Assembly: GCA_002392835.1 (NCBI GenBank)
Contig: DGHX01000131.1
Location: forward strand, 1 to 30,875
DNA from: Prevotella sp. UBA3837
GTDB taxonomy: Bacteria; Bacteroidota; Bacteroidia; Bacteroidales; Bacteroidaceae
Reading direction: 5' to 3'
DNA: 30,875 nt
The translations under genes were made by a program, and so were the position numbers. Under the pieces are notes generated by a model, which worked only from the letters and a program-made list of their open reading frames with translations, was not told the DNA's origin and searched no databases. Below are positions 23,279-30,875 of the stretch, piece by piece. Within the stretch, counting starts at the first letter, position 1. Each line of letters begins with the position of its first letter.

Positions 23279-25378
23279 TCAGAACAGGAAGCGGAGGGCG
23301 AGGCCGAAGCGGCACTTGTCGATGAACTTGTCGCTCACTATCTGCTTGTCGAAGCTCTTCGAGTCGAGGGGTTTGGTGGTGTTGGGGCCGTATTCGTGGG
23401 TGACGTAGTCCTTGTCGAAGGGGCTGTCGTTGTCGTAGAGTGCGAAGAGCTCCACCTCGGTTGACTTGCCTGTGTAGCCGATGGAGAGCTTGGGGCTGAC
23501 GCGCATGTCGCCGTAGGCGATGTCGTTGTTCTTGGTGGTCTTCGACTTAGGTTCCTTCTCGCGGAAGTATGACATGAAGTGTGCCACTCCCAGCTCTGCT
23601 CCGAGTCCCAGGTACCAGGAGTAGTCCCAGTCGCGTGCGAAGTTGATGTGCAGGTCTACGGGCACGCTGAGGAAGTGTGTGTCGAGGAATCCTCCGTCGT
23701 AGTCGTGCTTGCCTCCTGTGATGCTTGGCGTTGAGGTGAGGTAGTTGTACTTGGCTCCCACCTCGACGTTGACCCAGCTGCAGAAGTATCCGAAGCGCAT
23801 GCTGAGTCCTGCTCCGAGGGCAGCGTTGGCGGGTCCCATGGTTCCGTCGAAGCTGAAGCCCATGCGGAAGAACTGGCCGCGGAACTCCTTGAAGCGCTGT
23901 CGGTTGCAGCGTCGCAGCACGGTTCGGCGAGTGGCCTCGTCGGTGGTCTCGAGGTTGCGCACGCGCTGGCTCTCGCTGTAGCTGTCCATGAGCTTGCTGG
24001 CGAGCAGTGCGCGCTGGTTCTTGGCCTCGGGCACGTATTTCGACGTCGGGTTCTGCTTGATGAAGTTCACGTAGTCCTGCTCGGTGATGGTCTTTGCCTT
24101 CTCCTTTGCCACGAGCATGCGGTGTGCTGCCTCCTGCTTGATGTCGAGTGCGTAGGCGTTGTCGGGGTCGGCAGCGAGCAGGTTGTCGGCGGCCTCTATG
24201 GCCTGGCTGTACTGCTGCTGGTCGAAGGCCGTCTGCACCTTCTGCTGCAGCTCGTTCATGACGCCGTTGCGCAGCTCCTCGCTGCGTGCCAGTATGCGGT
24301 CGCGCGTCATCTGGTCGAAGATGGCGTTGCCGTCCCACTGCCGGTCGGCCAGCTGCCGCACCTTCTGGTAGTCGGTCTCTGGCACCACCTGCTCGTTGTA
24401 GATGGTGGTACGCACGATGGCGAGCGCCTTGTCCTGAGTCGATGTGGTAGCGATGGGGCTGAAGGCGATGGCGCAGAGGGCATTCAGGTCGTTCTCGTCG
24501 TACTTCTGCTTGTTGCCCACGCGTGTGAGTATGCGCTCGTTCCAGTACTGCTTGGCCAGCTCGCGGTAGGTGTGTGTGGTGCTCTGCAGCCGTGCGAAGG
24601 CTTCTATGGCGTTGAGGTCGCCCTTCTGCTGCAGGCGGTTCCACTCGTGGCTGCTGATGAAGTCGGGGTCGTAGGTGATGGTCTGCGTCTGCACCGACAT
24701 GTGTCCGTCGGCGTCGGTGAAGGAGCGGCTGGTCCAGTTGCCGAACTCGTCGGTCTTATAGTTATAGTACGTGCGCGTGTAGGTCTGCGAGTGGTTCTGT
24801 CGCTTCTCGCGTGTGTAGCCTCCCTGCGTGTTCACCCTGGCTCCGCTGACGGCCGCCTGGTACTGCTGCATGAGCTTTGCCTTCTTGGCGGGGTCGGTCT
24901 CCTGTCGTATCTTCTCCTGCAGTGCCCTGACGCCGTTGTCGTCGATGCTGGCCGTGCTCTGCACGTACTCGGTGCTGGATGTGGTCCAGCTCACGGTCAT
25001 GGTGGTCTTCTGCAGGAATCCGTTGCTGCCGTAGGTGCTGTTGCCCACGTATTTGTGGCTTCCGTCGCTGAAGCTGATGCTGCCTATACGGCCCTGCTTT
25101 AGGGTGGCTGTTCCGTTGTATGTGCCTATGGGCCCGGTGTAGTTGTTGCCCTGCTTGTCGAAGCTGCTGAAGTTGGCAATGCCCCAGGCCGTCTCTACGC
25201 TGAGCACTTTCAGCTCGCCTTCCTCGGTGAATGCTGTCGTGCCCTTGTCGCTGCTGCCTTCGGTGCGCACGGTGGCCTCGAGCACCTTTCCCTTCAGGCC
25301 GAACTTATCCCAGTCCTGTGCCAGGGTGCTGAGCTGCGTCAGGGCCAGGAGTGCTAATGTGATGGTGGTTCGTTTCAT
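23279..25378 (-). CDS. Uncharacterised secreted protein: YD-like N-terminus, TPR-like middle, outer-membrane beta-barrel
   Basis: I do not recognise a named family for this 699-residue protein. It has a signal peptide (1-20, ends TLAQ). The N-terminal part (~25-240) is beta-rich and contains YNYKTDEFGNWTSRSFTDAD, like the YD/RHS-type segments of Bacteroidota envelope proteins. A helical TPR-like stretch lies at ~365-440 (SQAIEAADNLLAADPDNAYAL). The last ~205 residues are an outer-membrane barrel with alternating strands (FRMGFSFDG, WYLGLGAELGVAHF) and a terminal aromatic strand RFGLALRFLF. It follows the lipoprotein gene after 20 bp, so the pair is probably one operon and one envelope complex. 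The role is unknown. Confidence 0.8.
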   Translation of the reverse strand: MKRTTITLALLALTQLSTLAQDWDKFGLKGKVLEATVRTEGSSDKGTTAFTEEGELKVLSVETAWGIANFSSFDKQGNNYTGPIGTYNGTATLKQGRIGSISFSDGSHKYVGNSTYGSNGFLQKTTMTVSWTTSSTEYVQSTASIDDNGVRALQEKIRQETDPAKKAKLMQQYQAAVSGARVNTQGGYTREKRQNHSQTYTRTYYNYKTDEFGNWTSRSFTDADGHMSVQTQTITYDPDFISSHEWNRLQQKGDLNAIEAFARLQSTTHTYRELAKQYWNERILTRVGNKQKYDENDLNALCAIAFSPIATTSTQDKALAIVRTTIYNEQVVPETDYQKVRQLADRQWDGNAIFDQMTRDRILARSEELRNGVMNELQQKVQTAFDQQQYSQAIEAADNLLAADPDNAYALDIKQEAAHRMLVAKEKAKTITEQDYVNFIKQNPTSKYVPEAKNQRALLASKLMDSYSESQRVRNLETTDEATRRTVLRRCNRQRFKEFRGQFFRMGFSFDGTMGPANAALGAGLSMRFGYFCSWVNVEVGAKYNYLTSTPSITGGKHDYDGGFLDTHFLSVPVDLHINFARDWDYSWYLGLGAELGVAHFMSYFREKEPKSKTTKNNDIAYGDMRVSPKLSIGYTGKSTEVELFALYDNDSPFDKDYVTHEYGPNTTKPLDSKSFDKQIVSDKFIDKCRFGLALRFLF

Positions 25379-25398
25379 AGTGGTATGTGTATGTGTGG

Positions 25399-26487
25399 TT
25401 AGTAGGCGTAGTCGTAAGTGTCGTCGGCAGTCCCGACGGCTTCTGTGGCGTCGGCCCCTGTGATGCTTCCGCCTGCCGAGACGGCGATGCCGAGGTTGGA
25501 GTAGGGCTGCAGGTGGAGCGTGCGGTCCTGCAGTATCCAGCCCTTGTCGGTGTAGTAGATGAGCGAGACGGGCGAGCAGAAGCGTATGCCGTTGAACTTC
25601 TTTTCCAGCACTCGCCCTGCGTCGGTGACGTCGCTCATCTCGATGATGATCTCGGCCGATCCGCTGCGCACGCCGGTGCGTGGGTCGTCATAGACCTGCA
25701 GGAAGCGTGCCTTCTTCACTGCGAGCTTCGACGACTTCAGTATGACCTGCTCCTGGTGGAAGCCTTTCACGGCTTCTTCGTATGCCATCGACGTGGCTAT
25801 GTCGAGCGACATGCGCTGCGGCAGGTCGTAGTCCTCATCCTGCTGCATGGCCGGCTCGTGTGCCTGCGGCTCCTCCTGTGCAGTCTCGGCCAGGTCGATG
25901 GTGACGGTCTGCGGCACCTCGCGGCCCTCTGTGCGCGGGGCCTCGGGGTTGGGTATGTATGGCCAGCTCTCCTCGGTTTTCACGCTCAGCTCGGGCTGTG
26001 CCACCTGGCTGATGTCGGGCTGCTTCATGTCCTCGTCCTCCTTGGCCTTGGGCTGCGGTATGGAGTCCACCTGGTACTGGCGGGCCTGGTCGGTGAGCGA
26101 CACGGTGACCACGAAGTGCTCCTCGAAGTCGTAGTAGGTGTTGCCTATCTTCTCGCGCTGCACGCCCACCGTCTCGTAGTACTTGTAGAAGTTGCTGATG
26201 GAGAGTGTCTTGTTCCACCAGGCATAGCGCTTCACGTCGTAGTTCACCACGCCGGCGGCCTTCAGCCTCATGAGCTGTGCGCGTGCTGCGGGGCTGTTCA
26301 GCTCGTAGACACCGGTCTGCACGGTGGTGAACGACTGTTCCTGCCCGCTCTCGGCGAGCAGTTCGTTGACGAGTGTCTCGACGGTGCCTGCCGACAGCGT
26401 GTCGGGCCCTTGCGAGCATGATGCGAGGCAGAGCAGCATCGTGCCGACGGCGGCGAGCTGCAGTTTGTGGCTCAGTAGCTTTTTCAT
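25399..26487 (-). CDS. Uncharacterised lipoprotein
   Basis: A 362-residue protein of unknown function. The signal ends LCLAS-C24, a good lipobox, so it is a lipoprotein. The N-terminal globular part (~30-145) has a helix then strands (LMRLKAAGVVNYDVKRYAWW, YYDFEEHFVVTVSLT). An acidic, Pro/Glu-rich low-complexity linker follows (~150-230, with repeated QP, EEP and EDED). The C-terminal domain (~240-335) has QVILKSSKLAVKKARF and AEIIIEMSDVTDAGR. It ends in a Gly/Thr-rich tail DDTYDYAY. The linker suggests a flexible tether between an anchored and a partner-binding domain. It is first in a two-gene operon with the barrel protein downstream, and has a strong TTTG-N19-TACTTTTG promoter. Confidence 0.8.
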   Translation of the reverse strand: MKKLLSHKLQLAAVGTMLLCLASCSQGPDTLSAGTVETLVNELLAESGQEQSFTTVQTGVYELNSPAARAQLMRLKAAGVVNYDVKRYAWWNKTLSISNFYKYYETVGVQREKIGNTYYDFEEHFVVTVSLTDQARQYQVDSIPQPKAKEDEDMKQPDISQVAQPELSVKTEESWPYIPNPEAPRTEGREVPQTVTIDLAETAQEEPQAHEPAMQQDEDYDLPQRMSLDIATSMAYEEAVKGFHQEQVILKSSKLAVKKARFLQVYDDPRTGVRSGSAEIIIEMSDVTDAGRVLEKKFNGIRFCSPVSLIYYTDKGWILQDRTLHLQPYSNLGIAVSAGGSITGADATEAVGTADDTYDYAY

Positions 26488-26520
26488 AGATTTTAGTTAT
26501 TAATAATTAATATGTTGGTG

Positions 26521-26551
26521 CAAAAGTACACAAAAATGCCGAAAGTGCAAA
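26521..26551 (-). promoter_or_regulatory. Promoter of the lipoprotein-barrel operon
   Basis: On the minus strand TTTG (26551-26548), 19 nt, then TACTTTTG (26528-26521) match the Bacteroidota -33/-7 consensus with ideal spacing. The start codon is 33 nt further. The -33 box coincides with the loop of the hairpin that ends the upstream lpxA-type gene. Confidence 0.8.
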
Positions 26552-26568
26552 ACTTTCGGCATTTTTTT
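26532..26568. terminator. Intrinsic terminator after the lpxA-type gene
   Basis: A stem of 15 bp (26532-26546 with 26552-26566, core TGCCGAAAGT/ACTTTCGGCA) closes on the 5-nt loop GCAAA. It is flanked by A5 on the left and T8 on the right, so it can stop transcription in both directions. It lies 27 nt beyond the lpxA-type stop at 26595. Confidence 0.88.
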
Positions 26569-26594
26569 TATTGTCGCTGTGGCGGGTGGCGATG

Positions 26595-27371
26595 TTACAG
26601 CTTCGAGATGATGCCCAGCTGGGTGGCGCGTATGAACTCCACGATGTGGCGTATCTCGGGCCCGTCGGGCACCTGCTGCTCTATCTGCATCACGGCGTCG
26701 AAGACCGATGTCTGTCCGTGGAAGACGAGTCGGTAGGCGTTGGCGATGTGCTTCAGCGTCTTGTCGTCGACACCGTAGTACTTGCCCATGGTGAAGTTCA
26801 CGCCGCCGTACTCCGAGCGCTTTGTGCAGATGATGTATGGCGGCACGTCCTTCGAGAAGGTGGTGCCTGCCTGTATCATGGCTCCCTGTCCCACGCGTGT
26901 CTTGGCGTTCTCTATGACCGATGATGAGAAGATGACGCCGTCCTCGATGACGCAGTCGCCGGCAATCTTCGTGCCGTAGCCGAAGACGCAGCGGTTGCCC
27001 ACGCGTGTGTCGTGGCTGATGTGTGCGCCCTCCATGAGCACGTTGTCGTTGCCTATGACGGTCTTTCCTCCGGTGTGCGTGGCGCGGTTGATGACCACGT
27101 TCTCGCGGATGATGTTGTTATCGCCGATGATGCACTCCGACTTCTCGCCGCGGAAGTCGAAGTCCTGTGGCAGTGCTCCGATGACGCTGCCCTGGTGCAC
27201 CTTGTTGCGGCTGCCCATGCGTGTGCCGTCGAGTATGCTCACGAAGGGGAAGATGATGCAGTTGTCGCCGATGACCACGTCGTCCTCGATGTAGACGAAG
27301 GGGAATATCTTGCAGTTGTTGCCAATTTTCGCCTTGGGCGATATTTCGGCTCTTGGACTTATTTCGCTCAT
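26595..27371 (-). CDS. lpxA: LpxA-family acyl-[ACP]-UDP-GlcNAc O-acyltransferase (possibly a divergent paralogue)
   Basis: A cytoplasmic 258-residue left-handed beta-helix enzyme. LpxA adds a 3-hydroxyacyl chain to UDP-GlcNAc, the first step of lipid A synthesis. Hexapeptide repeats run from ~9 to ~180. LpxA marks are GALPQD70, EGAHISH120D (H120 matches catalytic H125 of E. coli LpxA and H117 matches H122), VGNRC, and KDVPPYI. The C-terminal helical domain carries HIANAYRLVF. The E. coli H144 position reads AGD139 and the H160 region is changed; this may be a normal Bacteroidota variation or mark a paralogue. No lpxD, lpxC/fabZ or other lipid A gene lies beside it. The length matches the family. 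Confidence 0.8.
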   Translation of the reverse strand: MSEISPRAEISPKAKIGNNCKIFPFVYIEDDVVIGDNCIIFPFVSILDGTRMGSRNKVHQGSVIGALPQDFDFRGEKSECIIGDNNIIRENVVINRATHTGGKTVIGNDNVLMEGAHISHDTRVGNRCVFGYGTKIAGDCVIEDGVIFSSSVIENAKTRVGQGAMIQAGTTFSKDVPPYIICTKRSEYGGVNFTMGKYYGVDDKTLKHIANAYRLVFHGQTSVFDAVMQIEQQVPDGPEIRHIVEFIRATQLGIISKL

Positions 27372-27399
27372 TGCTTGTTCAATTAGAAATTAGTAATTA

Positions 27400-27494
27400 G
27401 TAATGAGTAATTATGATTACTTCTACAACAGAAGTTCCGATAGGATGCTGCAGAGTACATCCGGGCTTGCAGGGTAATCATAATTACTCATTAC
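27400..27494. repeat. 21-bp perfect inverted repeat between lpxA-type and TolC genes
   Basis: The arms 27400-27420 and 27474-27494 are exact reverse complements and enclose 53 bp. Similarity continues more weakly outwards in TAATTAG/CTCATT-rich sequence. The DNA could fold into a long AT-rich hairpin in the 140-bp gap. It has no T-run typical of a terminator. It may be a miniature repeat element. Confidence 0.85.
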
Positions 27495-27511
27495 TCATTT
27501 CTCATTACCCA

Positions 27512-28897
27512 TTATTTGCTGCCTCCTCCCAGTGCCTGATAGAGGTTCACCACGGCCTGCATCTTCTGGAAGTCGTCGGTGACCTTCGATATGCGGGCGT
27601 TGAGCAGCGATGTCTGTGCCTGTATGACCTCGAGGTAGCTGCTGCCCTTTGAGGTGTACAGCTGCCTGGTGTCTTCGACGTTCTTCTTGAGCACCTCCAC
27701 CTGCTTCTGGTCCAGCTGGCTGCGCTCGTCGCTGCTGTTGTAGGCCAGCAGTGCGTTGCTCACCTCGTTGCCTGCTTTCAGTATGAGGTTCTGCCAGGTG
27801 TTGAAGGCCTGCTCCTGCTGAGCCTTGGCCACCTTCAGCCCGGCCACTATCTGTCCGTGCTGGAAGATGGGCTGCGTGAGGCTGCCCACTGCCGATAGGA
27901 GCCACTTGCCGGGGTTGACGACTGCTCCGAGGTTATTGGTGAACATGGCGTTGCCCGAGATGGTGATGTTCGGGTAGAAGCGCGAGCGCGCCGTCTCCAC
28001 GCCGTAGAAGCACTGTGCCAGCTGCATCTCGGCGGCGTGCACGTCGGCACGGTTCGAGAGCAGCTCGATGCCTACGCCTGCCGAGAACTTCGTGGGCAGC
28101 GACTGTCCGTAGAAGGTGCCTCGGTCTATGTGGTGCCCGGCCTCGTTGAGCAGCAGTGACATGGCGTTCTCCATCTCGCGAATCTGGCGCTTCAGGTCCA
28201 CGGCCTGCGCCTGTATCTGGTAGTAGCTGGCCTCTGCGCTCTGCACGCTGGTGCTGCGGGCGCGCCCCAGCTGCATCTGCAGCTGCATCATGTCCCACGT
28301 CTCCTTCACCAGTCCCTGCATGTCGGTGACGATGGCCAGCTGCTCGTCGAGCATCATCAGCGTGTAGTAGAGGTTGGCCACGCCACAGATGATGCCCGTC
28401 TGGGCTGCCACCTGGTAGTCGCGTGCCATCATGAGCTGTGCCTGTGCCGACCGCTTCTGCGAGAGTATGTTTCCGAAGAGGTCGACGCTCCAGCTGGCCG
28501 AGATGGGCAGCTGGTAGGTCTTCGAGGCCGATGCGCCGTCGGTCATCACTCGGCTGATGGTGCCCTGCGGGGCTATGGCCACGCTGGGCAGGAAGGCCAG
28601 CTTGGCCACCTTCAGCATGTCCTCCATCATCTTCACGTTCAGCGCGGCGTTGCGCAGGTCGGTGTTGTTGGCAAGTGCCGTCTCGATGAGCGACTGCAGC
28701 TGCGGGTCGGTGAAGACCTCGCGCCAGGGCAGCTGCCCGAAGTTAGGGTCGCTGTTCAGCAGCAGCGTGTCGGCATCGCTCTGCACGTCGCGTATGAGGC
28801 CCGTGGCGTTCACGTCGCCGGGGCGCTCGTACTTGTCGTAAAGACCGCAGCTTGACAGCAGAAAAACTGCGGAAGAAATTATTATTACCTTTTTCAT
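27512..28897 (-). CDS. TolC/OprM-type efflux outer-membrane factor (lipoprotein)
   Basis: An outer-membrane channel subunit of a tripartite RND efflux pump, 461 residues. ATG at 28895-28897 gives a clear lipoprotein signal (MKKVIIISSAVFLLSSC17). A longer frame to 28948 overlaps the pump gene and was rejected. Typical OprM/NodT features are the N-terminal LYDKYERPGD, two outer-membrane-factor repeats rich in long helices (QIQAQAVDLKRQIREMENAMSLLLNEAG; LSNRADVHAAEMQL; ARSRFYPNITISGNAMF), and GSLTQPIFQHGQIVAGLKVAKAQQEQAF. It starts 13 bp after the RND gene, so the two form one operon. Confidence 0.93.
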   Translation of the reverse strand: MKKVIIISSAVFLLSSCGLYDKYERPGDVNATGLIRDVQSDADTLLLNSDPNFGQLPWREVFTDPQLQSLIETALANNTDLRNAALNVKMMEDMLKVAKLAFLPSVAIAPQGTISRVMTDGASASKTYQLPISASWSVDLFGNILSQKRSAQAQLMMARDYQVAAQTGIICGVANLYYTLMMLDEQLAIVTDMQGLVKETWDMMQLQMQLGRARSTSVQSAEASYYQIQAQAVDLKRQIREMENAMSLLLNEAGHHIDRGTFYGQSLPTKFSAGVGIELLSNRADVHAAEMQLAQCFYGVETARSRFYPNITISGNAMFTNNLGAVVNPGKWLLSAVGSLTQPIFQHGQIVAGLKVAKAQQEQAFNTWQNLILKAGNEVSNALLAYNSSDERSQLDQKQVEVLKKNVEDTRQLYTSKGSSYLEVIQAQTSLLNARISKVTDDFQKMQAVVNLYQALGGGSK

Positions 28898-28910
28898 ATT
28901 CTTCTTTAGT

Positions 28911-30875
28911 CTACTTCTCAAGTTGATATTCCATGGGTCGCTTCGCATATTGCTGCAGCTCGGTGGCCACGTCGGGATTCTCCTCGTCGCCTTCGAACTT
29001 CATGGGCTTGATCTTCTCCTGCAGGCTCTGGAAGATGACGAACAGGGCGGGCACCACGAATATCTGCAGCAGCGTGCCTATGAGCATGCCGCCCACGGCA
29101 GCGGCTCCGAGCGTCTGGTTGCCGTTCTTGCCCACGCCGCTGGCGAACATCAGGGGCAGCAGGCCGATGATCATGGCGAGCGACGTCATGAGGATAGGAC
29201 GCAGACGGGCTGCGGCACCCAGCACGGCGCTCCACGTGATGGCCATACCCGTCTGGCGGCGCTCCAGTGCGAACTGCACTATCAGGATGGCGTTCTTAGC
29301 CAGCAGGCCGATGAGCATGATGAGCGATATCTGCATGTAGATGTCGTTGGCGTGGCCGAAGATCATGGTGAAGAGGAAGCAGCCTGCCAGTCCGAAGGGC
29401 ACGGAGAGGAGCACTGCCAGTGGCAGGATGTAGCTCTCGTACTGTGCCGACAGGATGAGGTAGATGAACATGAAGCAGAGCAGGAAGATGAGCGCCGTTG
29501 AGTTCGACGACTTGGCCTCCTCGCGCGTCAGTCCGCTGTAGTCGTAGGTGTAGCCCGTGGGCAGCACGTCGGCAGCCACCTCCTGTGCGGCCTTGATGGC
29601 CTCACCGGTAGAGTAGCCTCCGGCCACGGTGGCCGTGACGTTGATGGAGGTGAACAGGTTGAAGCGGCTGATGTTCGTGGGTCCGTAGACGCGCTGCAGC
29701 GAGCAGTACTCCAGGATGGGCGACATGCCGGCCGGGGTGCGCACGTAGATGTTGTTCATGCTCTCGGGAGTCATGCGCGTGTCGGGCGAGCCCTGCACCA
29801 TCACGCGGTAGAGCTTGCCGAAGGCGTTGAAGTTAGAGGCGTACATGCCGCCGTAGTAGCCCTGCAGCGTGGTGAGGATGGTGGTGGGCGAGATGCCGCT
29901 CTGCTTACACTTGGCCACGTCGATGTGTATCATGTACTGCGGGTACGAGGGGTTGTAGCTGGTCTGGGCCATCTGTATCTCGGGCCGCTTGTTCAGCTCG
30001 GCAATGTAGTTGGTGACGATGCCGAAGAACTTCTCCAGCGAGCCGCCGGTACGGTCCTGCATGACCAGCGAGAGGCCGCTGTTGGCCGAGAAGCCGGGAA
30101 TCATGGGAGGCGAGAAGGCCAGGATCTTGGCGTCCTTGATGTGGGCCGTCTTCAGGAAGATTTGTGCTACCACGCCGCTGGCCTCGCTGGGGTTGAGGAA
30201 GAAGCGGTAGATGCCGTCGCCCTGCCACAGTCCGCTGATCTTCCACCACAGTCCGCTGAAGAATCCCTTCATACGCTCTGAGAAGGGCTTCAGCTTGATG
30301 ATGAACGTGGCCTGGTCGGAGCCCGAGCCGGCAATGAAGTTGTAGCCCTGAATCTGCTCACGGCTCTGTATGGCGGGGTCGGCAGCCAGGATGCTGTCCA
30401 CCTCGTTGATGATCTGCTTGGTGCGGGCCACGCTGGTGGCAGGCGGCATGGAGATGGTGCAGAACACGGTGCCGGTGTCCTCGTCGGGCACCAGGCCGGT
30501 CTTCGTCACCGACATCGTGCCCACCAGGGCTGCGATGCCCACCACGACGATGACGCCGATGAGCACGGGCTTGCGCACCGTCTTCTCCACGCGCTTCTTG
30601 TACTTGCCCAGAATCTTGTCGTAGGCGGTGTTGAAGGCCAGGTGGAAGCGGTCAATGCGGCTCATCTTCTTTTCCTTGCCGTTCTCGTCGTGCGGCTTCA
30701 GGAAGATGGCGCACAGGGCCGGCGAGAGGGTCAGGGCGTTCAGGGCCGAGATGAAGATGGAGACGGCCATGGTCACGCCGAACTCGCGGTAGAAGGTACC
30801 CGTGGTGCCGCCGATGAACGACACGGGGATGAACACCGAGGCCATGACGAGGGTGATGGAGATGATGGCGCCCGA
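28911..30875 (-). CDS. RND multidrug efflux permease, HAE-1/AcrB type (C-terminal ~655 residues)
   Basis: The inner-membrane proton-driven pump of the tripartite system. The frame stays open to the right edge (first residues SGAIISITLVM), so the N-terminal ~430 residues, including the TM4 aspartates, are outside. Visible are TM5-6 (FIPVSFIGGTTGTFYREFGVT, LTLSPALCAIFLKP), the second large periplasmic loop, and TM7-12. The TM10 proton-relay lysine is in GLLAKNAILIVQFALE, equivalent to AcrB K940. The C-terminus is short and charged (ATELQQYAKRPMEYQLEK). The adaptor gene is presumably upstream outside the window. The drug specificity cannot be told. Confidence 0.95.
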   Translation of the reverse strand, partial: SGAIISITLVMASVFIPVSFIGGTTGTFYREFGVTMAVSIFISALNALTLSPALCAIFLKPHDENGKEKKMSRIDRFHLAFNTAYDKILGKYKKRVEKTVRKPVLIGVIVVVGIAALVGTMSVTKTGLVPDEDTGTVFCTISMPPATSVARTKQIINEVDSILAADPAIQSREQIQGYNFIAGSGSDQATFIIKLKPFSERMKGFFSGLWWKISGLWQGDGIYRFFLNPSEASGVVAQIFLKTAHIKDAKILAFSPPMIPGFSANSGLSLVMQDRTGGSLEKFFGIVTNYIAELNKRPEIQMAQTSYNPSYPQYMIHIDVAKCKQSGISPTTILTTLQGYYGGMYASNFNAFGKLYRVMVQGSPDTRMTPESMNNIYVRTPAGMSPILEYCSLQRVYGPTNISRFNLFTSINVTATVAGGYSTGEAIKAAQEVAADVLPTGYTYDYSGLTREEAKSSNSTALIFLLCFMFIYLILSAQYESYILPLAVLLSVPFGLAGCFLFTMIFGHANDIYMQISLIMLIGLLAKNAILIVQFALERRQTGMAITWSAVLGAAARLRPILMTSLAMIIGLLPLMFASGVGKNGNQTLGAAAVGGMLIGTLLQIFVVPALFVIFQSLQEKIKPMKFEGDEENPDVATELQQYAKRPMEYQLEK

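Noticed and set aside
28898..28948. Longer start for the TolC-like protein at 28948
   Set aside because: It would overlap the pump gene and place 17 charged residues before a clean lipoprotein signal peptide.

Overview
The window looks like a chromosomal segment from a Prevotella-type member of the Bacteroidota. The reasons are a SusC/SusD pair, lipoproteins with L-A/S-S-C type lipoboxes, no obvious Shine-Dalgarno sequences, repeated TAnnTTTG promoter boxes (the Bacteroidota -7 element), a TamB/TamL pair, and many short simple-sequence repeats in AT-rich gaps between GC-rich genes. No rRNA, tRNA, CRISPR array, transposase or phage gene was found.

Layout. Positions 1-117 hold the last 38 codons of an ABC permease (FtsX/MacB type). 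A repeat-rich gap (118-735) follows. From 736 to 12039 lies a carbohydrate-utilisation locus: a GH51-type arabinofuranosidase (-), a divergent operon of GH28 polygalacturonase-susC-susD (+), two hairpins, and a convergent GH67 alpha-glucuronidase (-). The GH67 gene sits at the end of a minus-strand run with a SIMPL-domain protein and a GNAT acetyltransferase. Positions 13398-20586 hold an overlapping tamB-tamL pair for outer-membrane assembly. Positions 20732-22426 hold xpt and a membrane-anchored alpha/beta hydrolase. A second repeat-rich gap (about 22.44-23.28 kb) follows. Next comes an uncharacterised two-gene envelope operon (lipoprotein, then a YD/TPR/beta-barrel protein), an LpxA-family acyltransferase, and the TolC-like outer-membrane factor and RND pump of a multidrug efflux system. 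The pump gene runs off the right edge.

How it fits together. SusC/SusD would import oligosaccharides. GH51 would remove arabinose, GH67 would remove (methyl)glucuronic acid from xylo-oligosaccharides, and GH28 would cut galacturonan-type backbones, so the substrate would be a mixed pectin/glucuronoarabinoxylan material. The most unusual point is that SusC carries an extra C-terminal OmpA-like peptidoglycan-binding domain of about 85 residues, after a repetitive VVKEVP linker. This suggests a transporter tethered to the cell wall.

The other main theme is short repeats. Two distant gaps share GC-rich and GTGCAA modules with 21/42-bp periodicity. Repeat-derived sequence also appears inside the tamB and tamL reading frames. 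One terminator hairpin appears to place a -33 promoter box in its loop.
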